Positions 20,688 through 28,295 of a DNA stretch of 28,295 nucleotides are shown here, piece after piece. The notes under the pieces were generated by a model, which saw only the letters and a program-made list of their open reading frames with translations, was not told where the DNA came from and searched no databases. The stretch comes from Chara braunii (taxonomy: Eukaryota > Streptophyta > Charophyceae > Charales > Characeae), in contig BFEA01000088.1 in assembly GCA_003427395.1 (NCBI GenBank), positions 1,809,148 through 1,837,442 on the forward strand, read 5' to 3'. Made by a program: the position numbers and the translations under genes. Numbering within the stretch: the stretch's first letter is position 1; every line of letters starts with the position of its first letter.

Positions 20688-22090
20688 TTAGGTAGATCTT
20701 GTGGGGCTCATTGGCTGTAAGGTCACTCCTTCTCCCTTCTCAGGTATGTGATGTAATGCCTCCCCGATTTCAGGGATCGACACCCGCTGAATGCGCATGG
20801 CAAAAGCTTGTGACAAGCTTGCCGCTGGTAATTCCGGCAAAGCTGTTGATCCCAGCGCCGTGTAGGGGAGCTGAGAGATCTGCCACCATGGTTTCCATTG
20901 CAGACTGCTGTTCACTTTTGCTTTTTTGTTGTATATTGCTACCACTGGTTTGACATCCATGATTTCCCCATCTTCCCCTTGCTCTTTCCCGCTTGATGAC
21001 TGCACTCTCAACACCTCCCCAAACACTCCTTCCTTCAGAGGTTTCTCTTTTGGTATCAATGCGTTCAGTCTTTCCTCTATGCTTTGCCCCTTCTCCAATC
21101 TGAGAATCGCGAAATTGGAAGTTGTGGCGATCTGCCATTTACCGGATAGTTCATCCCGTTTCATGGCCAGGATCGTTCTCGAGGGAAGGATGGTTTTGCC
21201 CGTTGCGAGGGTTTTGTTCCAGAATTCTGTTTGTGTGATGTCATTTAAGCTGCCTACTGTGACTGTCCTCAGTCTCAGTTCTTCGTTGAGATCCGACAGT
21301 CTCTCCACTTGTGCGTCCAGAACCTGGATCTGGTTTATCAGGACCTCTCTCTCATCCTGAATTTCCTCCATTTGCTGTTTTTTTTTTGTCCCTTCCTTTC
21401 GTCCCTCCTCTGATTGGGCATTCGAGGTGTTTCCCTGCTCCTCCCCTAGGGTTCCTTTCCCTCCTCTTTTGTTTTCCCTCCTCCCCTGTCCTGCATTTCT
21501 CTTCTTGTTGTACGTCTCTGGTAGCTCAGGCATTTTATATTTGTCTTCTCTCCATTCCCCTCCTTCCTGTTGTTGTGCTCCCTCCTCTGTTGATTTCTGA
21601 CCTCCTGCTCGATTCTTTTTGATTCGGCAGTATTGTTGCGCATAATACTCAGCCATTTCCTCCTCCCTGTTCAGAGCATCATAGCGGTTTTCTGAGAGTG
21701 GTATGAGGTTCTGGTTGTGTGCTTCTTTTCTTGCTTTTTCCTCCTCCCTCACATACGCCATCTGTAGTAGTTCAAACAGGCTTGCTCTCTGTGCTTTTGT
21801 GTTTTTTTGATGTATTCCCTGATCTTTTCGATCCTGTAGTGGTCCCAATAGTTATCTCCTGTGTACTCTTGGTCTGGGTCTGTCATTCGCTCCTCTCTTT
21901 CTTGTTCTCTTTCAAGCTCTCCTCCCTTTCTTTTGCTCCTGATTCTTCTCTCCTCTCCCATCTCTATGTCTTGCCCTGGATCCATCTCTGTTGCCTTTTC
22001 CTTGCTTTCCTTCACTCTTTCCGCCCAGCTTCTCTCTGTCAGTTCCCCGGTTTCATCCAGGTCCATTAGCAGGTCCCTCATTCTTCTCTC
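20688..22090 (-). pseudogene. LINE-1 ORF1, C-terminal part with coiled coil
   Basis: Continues in frame after the TAG at 22094-22096 (segment to 21749), then moves by -1 at an A7 run (plus T7, about 21807-21813) into a 386-codon frame ending in TAA at 20688-20690. The first piece is very charged (ERVKESKEKATEMDPGQDIE). The second contains a Gln/Glu/Lys-rich tract and a likely coiled coil with heptad-like VLINQIQVLDAQVERLSDLN (about 21285-21345), followed by a region with hydrophobic pattern (TILAMKRDELSGKWQIATTS) that I do not recognise. ORF1 proteins of LINEs form RNA-binding multimers; the coiled coil fits trimerisation. With both halves ORF1 would be about 840 codons, which is large. Confidence 0.75.
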
Positions 22091-23200
22091 CTCCTAAATC
22101 CGCTCTTTGTTCAGCACAGCATCTGTGGTGAAGATCTTGGGTGATTTCTTCCCTATTTTCTTCATCTGCCAGCTGCTGTCCGATGGGGGGTATATGTCCG
22201 GTCTCTGGGTTGGTTCGCCCTCCAAGACCCAGACCCAGTCTGGTGTTTCCAGGTTGTCATTGAATACCCAACCCAAATACTTCGCGTCCCTGACGAACCA
22301 GAATCCAGGTTCCCCTTCTACTTCCTCCAGGCTCGTGGGTTTCAGGATTCTGGGCTTCGCTGAGTCTGCATTCTTTGGACATCTTGGGTCTGTTCCCAAG
22401 TGTCCCCTCTGCCGGTATTTGAAACACAGGGGATGCAGTTTTGAAGAGACTGTTACCCTGACTTTTTTTTCCCTGATCGCAAAGTGCCAATAGTCTGGGA
22501 GTTGGGGTGGTACTGCTCCCTGAGTGTTGATACATACCATCATGGTGTCATGTTGTGGAATGAAGAAGTCGGGGGTTGGTGTAATCCAGTCAACGACTGG
22601 GAACTGCCCGTATTCCTCTTGTAACCTTTCTTTGATTGCCCCGTGCAGTCCTTCCTGCACCCCGTCAAACTGAATCCAGAAATTCTTCTGCATCAGTGTC
22701 TATCTATAACGGGAGGGGGTTGATTGTGAGGCCTTGGTTGGGGTCCATGGATAGACTGTGACAACAGATGAGCAACACGTAAAGGTTTTGTTCTTTAAAA
22801 ATTCCGCCAATTTCTCGTCTTTGCACACGACCATAATGGTGTTCCTTCCTCTGTTGTGGAAGGTGACCTTGGGGTCTGTGCCTGGGATTGATTCCAGACT
22901 CTTCAGCTTGTCCCAGAGCCATTTCAGTTTGTCTGCCCTGTTTAATTTTTGGCTCTTCTTGGAGAATGTGAACAACACCGCGTTCTTGCTGTAAACTTCG
23001 TTTACTACTGGTAAGGATTCCGTAGGGTATTCCCATATTACCACTTCTTCCTTCTCCCCATCCTGCCCGTTTTCTTTGTCCACCAGTATCGTTTTCTTGT
23101 TCATTTGAACCCTTGTTTTGTCGGCTAGCCAGTTCTGCATTTCCATCCCCAATCCTTCCTTTGCCATCTCTAACGAATCTAGGTGGGAAGCTTCTCTCAT
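22091..23200 (-). pseudogene. LINE-1 ORF1, N-terminal part with zinc knuckle
   Basis: Starts at ATG 23198-23200. One frame is interrupted by TAG at 22700-22702 and ends at TAG 22094-22096; the same frame continues on the far side of each stop. N-terminal segment: NTIMVVCKDEKLAEFLKN (about 22790-22850), an RRM-like pattern. Middle: FWIQFDGVQEGLHGAIKERL (about 22620-22680), as in the nucleic-acid-binding domain of plant LINE ORF1 proteins. Zinc knuckle: CFKYRQRGHLGTDPRC at 22379-22426, in which the second Cys of CX2C reads Tyr, so zinc binding is doubtful. Role: binds the element RNA to form the retrotransposition particle. Broken by nonsense mutations. Confidence 0.8.
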
Positions 23201-23325
23201 GCTAGATTTGTCGTTACAATGGGACCTTTTGACCCTAACATGGGAGCCGTCTGTTCGTTAAAGTTGAGTGTGATTGGATGAGGGGATCGATTGGGACTAG
23301 ACTGAGAATGTGAATCTTCTTGTTG

Positions 23326-23745
23326 TCTGCAATAATGAGAATAATTGTAGGCTGGAATGAATTTTGAAGTAATAGAAGTAATAATCAGAGTTTCGTTTCT
23401 TCTTTCAACAGGTAGCTGTAATGGTTGGACTAATGTTGAGCTAAAGGTACTAGTGCTTGCGGTTCCTTTTTCAGCCTGTAATAATGATAATAATAGCAGG
23501 CTGGAAGAGTTTTGGAGTAAAAATATTAACGCTTAATCCTCGTTTTTGTGACCAAATTTTCGTTACTACTTTCAACAGCTAGTTGTGATGGTGAGACTAA
23601 TGCTGAACTAAAGCTACTAGTTCTTGCGGCTCCTCTTTCAGCCTGTAATCATGATAATTATAGCAGACTGGAAGTAGTTTGAAGTAATAATATTAATGCT
23701 CAATCCTCGTTTTTAATTTATAATAACAGACTGTAATTAATGAAA
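23326..23745. repeat. Tandem monomers (about 150-167 bp) in LINE-1 5'UTR
   Basis: Units start near 23326 (CTGCAATAATGAGAATAATT), 23475 (CCTGTAATAATGATAATAAT) and 23642 (CCTGTAATCATGATAATTAT). Each runs through a GGCTGGAAG-type word. Units 1 and 2 continue through a TTTCAACAG.TAG.TGT...GGT..GACTAATG block, a GCTAAAGGTACTAGTGCTTG-type block and CTTTTTCAG; unit 3 is cut short. They begin about 125 bases upstream of the ORF1 ATG. Confidence 0.85.
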
Positions 23746-25179
23746 ATCGGATAATGCTTAAATAATCGTTATAATAAAATAATGTTATTAAAATCAATCT
23801 TCGTTATTGGTTAAATGCTAAAGAATGATATTGGGCAGTGTTGTGGAAGAACTAGAGTAGGTATTAACGTTTTGGGATGGGGGAATATTGAAGGGGAACT
23901 GTGTGGGGGGATCGTGGTTAGGAGAGTAGGGGAGGGGGATTGGAGAAGTGTGGGGGGAGGGAGGGGGCGTCTGGAGGTATGACTGGGATGGGACTCGGCG
24001 TGAGGGGTCGGGTGGGGGAGATGTCTGGTGGGGATTGGGTATATGGAAATGAGAAAGGTTGTCGCGATGAGGTATGGGGGTCTGGTTTGTCGTCTGTCGT
24101 GTAGTGATAGGGAGAGAGAGGGGGGGTCAGTGTCGAGAATTGTTAGTAAGGTGGTGTGTGGCTGAATCTATCTTTGCTCCCTCTGTGGCGTTCTTCTGGT
24201 TGGATCATGAATCTTCTCCGAAGTCTCCTTAGGTCCAAGGATTGATGACGACTGTGTGTGGCTTGGAAACGTTGACAATGAAGCTAACCTCTTGATGTTG
24301 TGTCTTTTCGGTCAGCTTGGAGACTTATCCTTTGCTGTTCCTCGTGCTGTCCGCTCGCTGTGTCTTGCTCTCTCGAAGAAAAGTTAGATAGGGATCCGCA
24401 ATTCTTACCTTTCTTTGTTGGAAGAGCCTGTTCGCGCCTTTAGGGTCGAATGATGACGATGTTGGATGTTGTTGTCTCGTCCTTTCTTCCCCTTGCCCTG
24501 AATAGTTGTACTTTTTTTTCCCTGTCTTGTGAGTTTTCCTTCCTCAATAGGTGAAGTCGTCTTCCTCGAACCTCCGCACTTCCCTCTTTTCCCTTTCGTT
24601 GTCTTTTCCTTTCTTTGTTTGCATGGGATCGTGATGATACCCGTGCTCTTTGTCCCCTTTCCCTTCTCGACCTTTCCTCTTTTGGCTTCTCCCCTTGTCC
24701 TTTTGTCTCCTTCGAGGTAACCCTCTTCTGTCCTGTCCGGCGCTTGGTTTGCGTTTGTTGTGAAACGCAATGCCCTTCCCGAAGACCTGCTTAGGCCTGA
24801 CTTCTCTGTGTTTCGCCTTCTGCTCTCTGCTCCCTCACGTTTTGAAAATGGCGGGAGGCTTGCGTCACCGTGTGTGTGGCATCTCTTCTTCTCGTATTCT
24901 ACAGCTCAAACTGTCGCGTAGTTACTGAAGAGGTTCACGTGACTAGGAGTTCCGTTTCTGGCAATCAGGTACACCTACACTTTTCTACTCTTCCTCCCCT
25001 TTTCCTTCTCCAGTTGGCTTTCCCTTTCCTCCTCATGTAAAGTTATTCGTCCTCCTCATCCTTTCTTCGAATTCGCCGTCCTTTCCTTACTTTTAGAAAC
25101 TTTACGCTTCTCTATCTTTGCTCATTACTCTCCCTCTCTTTTCCCTCCCTCCTCTCTTCTTCTCCCTCCACTCTTGTCT

Positions 25180-25400
25180 CTTTTCCAAGGATAGCCATGC
25201 CTGAAGGCGTGGCGTGGAGCTGTATGTGCCCGCCTACCAATTCCCGCTCTCTGATTTCACATTCGAAAGGGGAGATGGCGCGCGTATGGAAACGCACGCA
25301 AAACATACTTTCTCGTCGGGCGTAAATTTTGCGTGCGTGTGGTCGCGGTAATTTTCGTTGCGTGTTAGCGCTTACCGGCGGCGCTAGCGCGTCCACGGTA
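25180..25400. promoter_or_regulatory. CpG-rich 5' end of LINE-1
   Basis: Dense CG dinucleotides (ATGGCGCGCGTATGG, GTCGGGCG, TGCGTGCGTG, GGTCGCGG, TACCGGCGGCGCTAGCGCG) within the first roughly 260 bases of the element, unlike the AT-rich or pyrimidine-rich sequence around it. This suggests a methylation-sensitive internal promoter; retention of CpGs implies limited deamination here. No core element can be fixed by eye. Confidence 0.45.
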
Positions 25401-25440
25401 CTTCCTTAGCAGGACAATCTAGTTCTAATTTTAATGGCCC

Positions 25441-25448
25441 AAAGAGAT
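25441..25448. repeat. Target-site duplication, right copy
   Basis: AAAGAGAT immediately outside the LINE-1 5' end, matching 15111-15118. The next base (25449) begins the upstream part of the split LINE-2 frame. Confidence 0.85.
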
Positions 25449-25564
25449 GTGTGTTTGTTTCTCCAGTTGTTTAATTTTTGTTGAGCCAGAGTATTGATCC
25501 ATTCGTCATTGGTTGGTGGGCGTCCTTCTGTGGTCGTGGACACCCCTAAGATTTTAACCAGGGT
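25449..25564 (-). pseudogene. LINE-2 ORF2 RT fragment (5' part of split element)
   Basis: A minus-strand open frame reads VKILGVSTTTEGRPPTNDEW then INTLAQQKLNNWRNKHTSL. This is the LGV post-palm block and the start of the thumb of an L1-type RT. The sequence that should follow in a LINE (SL.GRALVVNN-like) is found 10.3 kb to the left at 15110, on the other side of LINE-1. The 25564 end is cut by the Ty3 element LTR, so the rest of LINE-2 RT and endonuclease should lie to the right of this window. Confidence 0.8.
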
Positions 25565-25874
25565 TGTAGCGGACGCACCAGGTGTGGTGCTCCGCTAGTA
25601 ACAAAGATGGAGATGGAGGAAGAAGGGGGAGCAAGATGGCACAACGCAGCTCCCCACGCAAGACTCCAACGCACGTACTCCAAAATGTGCAAGTGAGGAA
25701 TGAGACTGAAAGCAGACAATGGCTGGGGTATACCCCAGCGGACTGACGGGACTGGACTGGACTGGCTGGTACCGACAGAGGTACCGGCTTGGACTGGCCT
25801 ACCCCGAATATAACACAGACCTGTGAGAACAGGCCAAGGGGTTGGTCTCACAGGCCAACCCGAGGTCCGCTACA
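25565..25874 (-). mobile_element. Probable 3' LTR of the Ty3/gypsy element
   Basis: 310 bp starting TGTAGCGGAC and ending GTCCGCTACA, a perfect 10-base terminal inverted repeat with the TG...CA ends of LTRs. The left edge abuts LINE-2 sequence, the right edge leads towards the minus-strand pol, as required of a 3' LTR in this orientation. Inside: a hairpin at 25567-25598, a 16-base perfect palindrome CTGGGGTATACCCCAG (25723-25738), GGACT iterations (25748-25765), and an AT-rich TTATATT on the minus strand (about 25808-25815) that could be a TATA box. I see no classical polypurine tract directly upstream on the element strand and the second LTR is outside the window, so the call is provisional. 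Confidence 0.55.
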
Positions 25875-26070
25875 CGATCCTCGGCCTGTGATGGATCGCC
25901 TAGATACAAACATGCTTCCGCCNAGAAGCGGAACTCTACCAAAGAAAAGAAAACCTGAGTAGTCTAGGATGCGGAGCAAGCTCCATGCTGANTCCATGCG
26001 ATGCAACCTANGATATAAAATNTCACAAAACAGCAATGTCACAGCTAACAGCCTAAGTGAAAGTAGGAGC

Positions 26071-26246
26071 AACTAACTAACATACATGTCCTAGGAAAGC
26101 AAAAAGTAGTGACAACTAGATCCTAGAATGTTGGAGGCACTAGCCTTAGTCTGGTAACAACTGACTAGTGTATAAGTCCTAAGAACAGCAAAACCAGAAC
26201 AGCTAAATCCTAGAAACGTCGGAGGCAGTAGCCTCAGTCTGAGAGC
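26071..26246. repeat. 88-bp tandem duplication
   Basis: Copies 26071-26158 and 26159-26246. Shared words: AACTNACTA, GTCCTA then AACAGCAAAA-like, AGNTNNATCCTAGAA, GTNGGAGGCA then TAGCCT then AGTCTG. The two differ by many substitutions. A weaker partial third copy may precede them (about 26030-26070). Confidence 0.75.
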
Positions 26247-26564
26247 AACAAAGCAATCAACAAGACAACCATATGTCACATGAGAAATGTGTCGCACACC
26301 AAAGGGTGGGATGGTCTCTGAGGGTGGCGAATGCAGCCTAGGGGTCGAAAACTCCTAAGGGCATCCACACATAGTGACAGGGGAAAACACATGTCATCAG
26401 GCTCAATGAGGGTAGGGAACTGGGAGCGAACAGAACCAATGACCCTAACAGATAGACCATCAGGGCGGGTAATGCTCGACTAAGGGGTGACTTCTATGGA
26501 GGGTTGACCATGCAAGGGAACAAGGGAGCCTGGTATACTGGGCGCACCTAGATGAAGCATGCGG

Positions 26565-26602
26565 CTGTCTCTTATACACATCTAGATGTGTATAAGAGAC
26601 AG
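26565..26602. other. Nextera/Tn5 mosaic-end junction adapter (artefact)
   Basis: CTGTCTCTTATACACATCT (26565-26583) followed directly by its reverse complement AGATGTGTATAAGAGACAG (26584-26602). Each is the exact 19-bp Tn5 mosaic end used in Illumina Nextera kits, and the back-to-back pair is the circularisation junction of mate-pair libraries. It is not genomic. Its translation gives the well-known contaminant peptide YTHLDVYKRQ on the minus strand. Confidence 0.98.
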
Positions 26603-27017
26603 AACTAGGGCGTGAGGGCCGGCGAAGGGTAGAAAGATGATGGGTAAGGGAATCATGCAAATGACTCCTAAAGTGAGGGAGGTCGAAGCTAGATCCGTAA
26701 AATGGGAAGCCAGGGCAACGCTATGGTCCCGATGCCTATGCGTATACCAAGGGAGAGCCCAACTCAGAGGAACCCGGCTAAAGGGAGACCATCATGCGAC
26801 ACAAGCAGGGTACTGTATAGGGTAGAGTGGTAAGAGAGTGGCGACGTCTAAAGTAGGCAGAGCTGATCGTGATGAAGTCCATGAAGCCGCTGATGACGTC
26901 TACGATGAGAAGTCCGGAATGCCGTCGAGGAAGAGCCGCAGCGTCGACGAGCTGAAGTAGCAAAACTGATGTGGATGGAGTACTGAGAAGTCACCGACGT
27001 AGGAAGGTAAGTCAAAG

Positions 27018-27281
27018 TCAATCGTCGTATCGAGCAGGACGACGACGAGTGCGCTGTGGACGCTCAGAAGCATCCGGCTGCTGCTGAAGGTCTGCCTCAG
27101 ATGGAGCAGGCTCAACTTCAGCGGTCTCCTGAGCCGGAGGAGAAGGAGGAGGGTCAGTGGGCAGAGGAGGAGCAGTGAACACAGCACGACGAGCACGGTC
27201 ATAGGCACGCACCAACATGCGAGCGTGCTCTAAGTGCTCAAGGGGCTCCCAGGTAGCCTCCTCATCAGGTAACCCTTCCAA
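27018..27281 (-). pseudogene. Ty3/gypsy pol C-terminus: chromodomain end and tail, after frameshift
   Basis: Continues the integrase polyprotein in another frame. PDEEATWEPLEHL (about 27230-27270) is the second half of a chromodomain, the histone-binding module that guides chromoviral integrase to heterochromatin. After it come a Pro/Glu-rich linker and a basic end (RPQRTRRRPARYDD) with a TGA stop at 27018-27020. The first half lies in the 27230-28279 frame; the two are offset by one nucleotide within about 27265-27280, so a single-base loss (real or a sequencing error in a short C/G run) has broken the gene. Confidence 0.85.
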
Positions 27282-28295
27282 CGTACGAGATACTCGACGT
27301 GGGGAGGGTTGTCGTCGGTGACTCGGTGACCAATGATGTCTGAAACGAGGAACTCCTTATGGTCGGCCACCATGATGGGTGGAGGGCGCTCGTATGGTCG
27401 TCCAGCGAAACGCTCAGACGGTCTGCGGTAAGGACGCAGTAACAAGACGTGGTAGACATCATGCACACGAGCCTGGCGTAGGTAGTCGGGCAGCTTCACA
27501 CGAAAGCTGACCGGGCTAGATGCCGTATCAGAACCGACGGCCTGGAGAATGCGGCATGGGCCAAAGAAGCGACGCCGAAACTTGCGAAGCGTGCCCGCTT
27601 CGAGCTGTAAGTGGCGGGCGTCGATAAACACATCATCACCGACCTTGAATGGGTGATCCATCCGCGATCGGTTCGCACGTGCTGCCATGCGAATCTGGGA
27701 AGCGGCTATGTGCTCATGTGCGGTCTTCATAATCAACGTCATGTGTGCAACCCAATCATCCAACGCAGCACAACTCGTGTCGGGGTGCATCTGGGACGGT
27801 CGAAGGAAGTCCGCGGGAACACACGGGTGATAGCCGAGGTCGCAATAGTAAGGTGATATCCCCGTGGCTGGCGAGACGGCGTGGTTGTAGGTTATCTCCG
27901 CGTGGGCAAGATGGAGATCCCACTGCTGGTCGTCACGAACAATCTTTCGGAGAATATCCCCGAGAGTCCTGTTCGTGATCTCGGTTTGACCATCAGTCTG
28001 AGGATGGTAAGACGAGGAGAAGCGGAGCTGAGTGTCGTACACCTCGTGGAGCCGTCGCCAGAATCGGCTAGGAAAACGTGGGTCACGGTCAGATATGATG
28101 CTCAGAGGTAAGCCGTGGTCACGCATGACTCGGTCAAATACGATGTCGGCGACCTCACGTGCACTGATGGCATAGCGGCATGGAACAAAGCGTGTACGCT
28201 TCGTGAAGCGGTCGACGACGACCAGGATAGCATCATGACCGCGGGGGGTCGGAGGTCGAAGAGGACCGATAAAGTCCATCGAGATGGACTGCCAA
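27230..28295 (-). pseudogene. Ty3/gypsy integrase with GPY/F module and chromodomain, open at right edge
   Basis: The frame runs in from the right edge (WQSISMDFIGPL) as part of a pol polyprotein whose protease, RT and RNase H lie outside the window. Integrase core: Asp in SMDFIGPL (about 28275), Asp in ISDRDPRF (about 28088-28090), Glu in HPQTDGQTEITNRT (about 27980), with 35 residues between the last two, the DD35E pattern. It inserts the cDNA into host DNA. The GPY/F module is FFGPCRILQAVG (about 27530-27565) and RVHDVYHVLLLRPY closes it. The chromodomain begins EFLVSDIIGHRVTDD (about 27305-27350) and reaches VRWKGY, after which the frame is lost. All core catalytic residues are kept, so the copy is young apart from the shift. 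Confidence 0.92.

Larger units (their letters stand above)
15119..25440 (-). mobile_element. Full-length 10.3-kb L1-type LINE (LINE-1)
   Basis: Complete non-LTR retrotransposon in minus orientation, bounded by the 8-bp duplication AAAGAGAT and ending in an A-rich tail (T-rich on plus at 15118-15151). Order: CpG-rich 5' end, 2.24-kb 5'UTR with tandem monomers, ORF1 from 23200 to 20688, a 44-base gap, ORF2 from 20643 to about 16130, about 1 kb of 3'UTR, and the tail. It mobilised by target-primed reverse transcription from a Pol II transcript, using the ORF2 nickase and RT. It is long compared with the 6-7 kb usual for plant L1 elements as I know them. All domains are present and recognisable, so it is younger than its host LINE-2. 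In-frame stops, frameshifts and a mutated RT active site make this copy inactive. Confidence 0.9.
23201..25440 (-). promoter_or_regulatory. LINE-1 5'UTR / internal promoter region
   Basis: 2.24 kb upstream of ORF1 with no convincing protein. From the element's 5' end: a CpG-rich stretch (about 25180-25400), then a homopyrimidine-rich plus strand (about 24980-25190), a region of mixed composition, a G-rich plus strand (about 23875-24160), and a tandem monomer array next to ORF1. By analogy with other full-length LINEs the internal promoter should lie here. The 121-codon Lys/Gly-rich minus frame at 24405-24770 has no recognisable motif. Confidence 0.55.
25875..27017. other. Poorly assembled 3' non-coding part of Ty3 element
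   Basis: Sequence between pol and the putative LTR. It contains four ambiguous bases (25923, 25992, 26011, 26022), an 88-bp tandem duplication and an adapter junction at 26565-26602. A minus-strand frame across about 26280-26480 is open for roughly 70 codons but matches nothing I know. Because the adapter joins fragments that may not be adjacent, the left and right halves may come from different places. Confidence 0.55.

Noticed and set aside
22094-22702. Two in-frame TAG codons in ORF1 as readthrough or codon reassignment
   Set aside because: The same element also has in-frame TAA and TGA stops and frameshifts, so ordinary decay explains them.
24405-24770. Lys/Gly-rich minus-strand protein
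   Set aside because: Low-complexity frame within the LINE 5'UTR caused by pyrimidine-rich plus strand; no motif and no recognisable start context.
25546-25851. Minus-strand 101-codon frame over the LTR
   Set aside because: It lies wholly across LTR sequence and its edge with LINE-2, with no conserved motif.
25565-25874. Independent 310-bp terminal-inverted-repeat DNA transposon or solo LTR
   Set aside because: No target duplication: flanks are AGGGT on the left and CGATC on the right, and LINE-2 does not resume at 25875. A 3' LTR with internal sequence on one side fits better.
26460-26660. Minus-strand small protein containing YTHLDVYKRQ
   Set aside because: That peptide is the translation of the Tn5 mosaic-end adapter pair, a known contaminant signature.

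Overview
The window looks like repeat-dense nuclear DNA from a land plant or streptophyte alga. The evidence is L1-type LINEs with an ORF1 zinc knuckle, an AP endonuclease, a reverse transcriptase and a C-terminal RVT-type zinc-binding motif; a Ty3/gypsy element with integrase and chromodomain; TTTAGGG-type telomeric motifs; long poly-A/poly-T tracts; and a (TG)n microsatellite. I found no convincing host protein gene, tRNA, rRNA or CRISPR array. Nearly everything readable is a retrotransposon at some stage of decay. The species cannot be told from this sequence alone.

Layout, left to right. 1-2335: two copies (A and C) of an AAGGCAAC-rich repeat family (called R1 here), with a 128-bp tandem duplication, a 16-bp minisatellite, a (TG)n tract and a 137-bp fold-back. 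2373-4508: a 5'-truncated plus-strand LINE 3' half ending in poly-A. 4509-6190: mostly unreadable, with one more retroposon tail. 6190-7142: R1 copy B. 7143-11400: broken LINE pieces on both strands, carrying endonuclease, linker and RT motifs. 11617-12290: a decayed tandem array with G-runs. 12409-15110: the 3' half of a minus-strand LINE ('LINE-2').

The main object is 15119-25440: a complete minus-strand LINE of about 10.3 kb ('LINE-1' below), flanked by the 8-bp duplication AAAGAGAT (15111-15118 and 25441-25448). It sits inside LINE-2: the LINE-2 reading frame resumes at 25449-25564 across the insertion. In its own 5'->3' order LINE-1 has a CpG-rich start, a 2.2-kb 5'UTR with three tandem monomers, ORF1 (zinc knuckle, coiled coil), ORF2 (endonuclease, RT, zinc motif), a 3'UTR with three telomere-type motifs, and an A-rich tail. 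It is dead: it has several stops and frameshifts, and the RT catalytic FADD reads FAND.

25565 to the end: a minus-strand Ty3/gypsy element that also appears to have inserted into LINE-2. It has a probable 310-bp LTR (25565-25874), about 1.1 kb of poorly assembled sequence with four Ns, and a pol 3' end (integrase DD35E, GPY/F module, chromodomain with a 1-nt frameshift) running off the right edge. Inside the poor stretch, 26565-26602 is an exact back-to-back pair of Tn5 mosaic ends. This is the Nextera mate-pair junction adapter, so it is a laboratory sequence and the join there should not be trusted.
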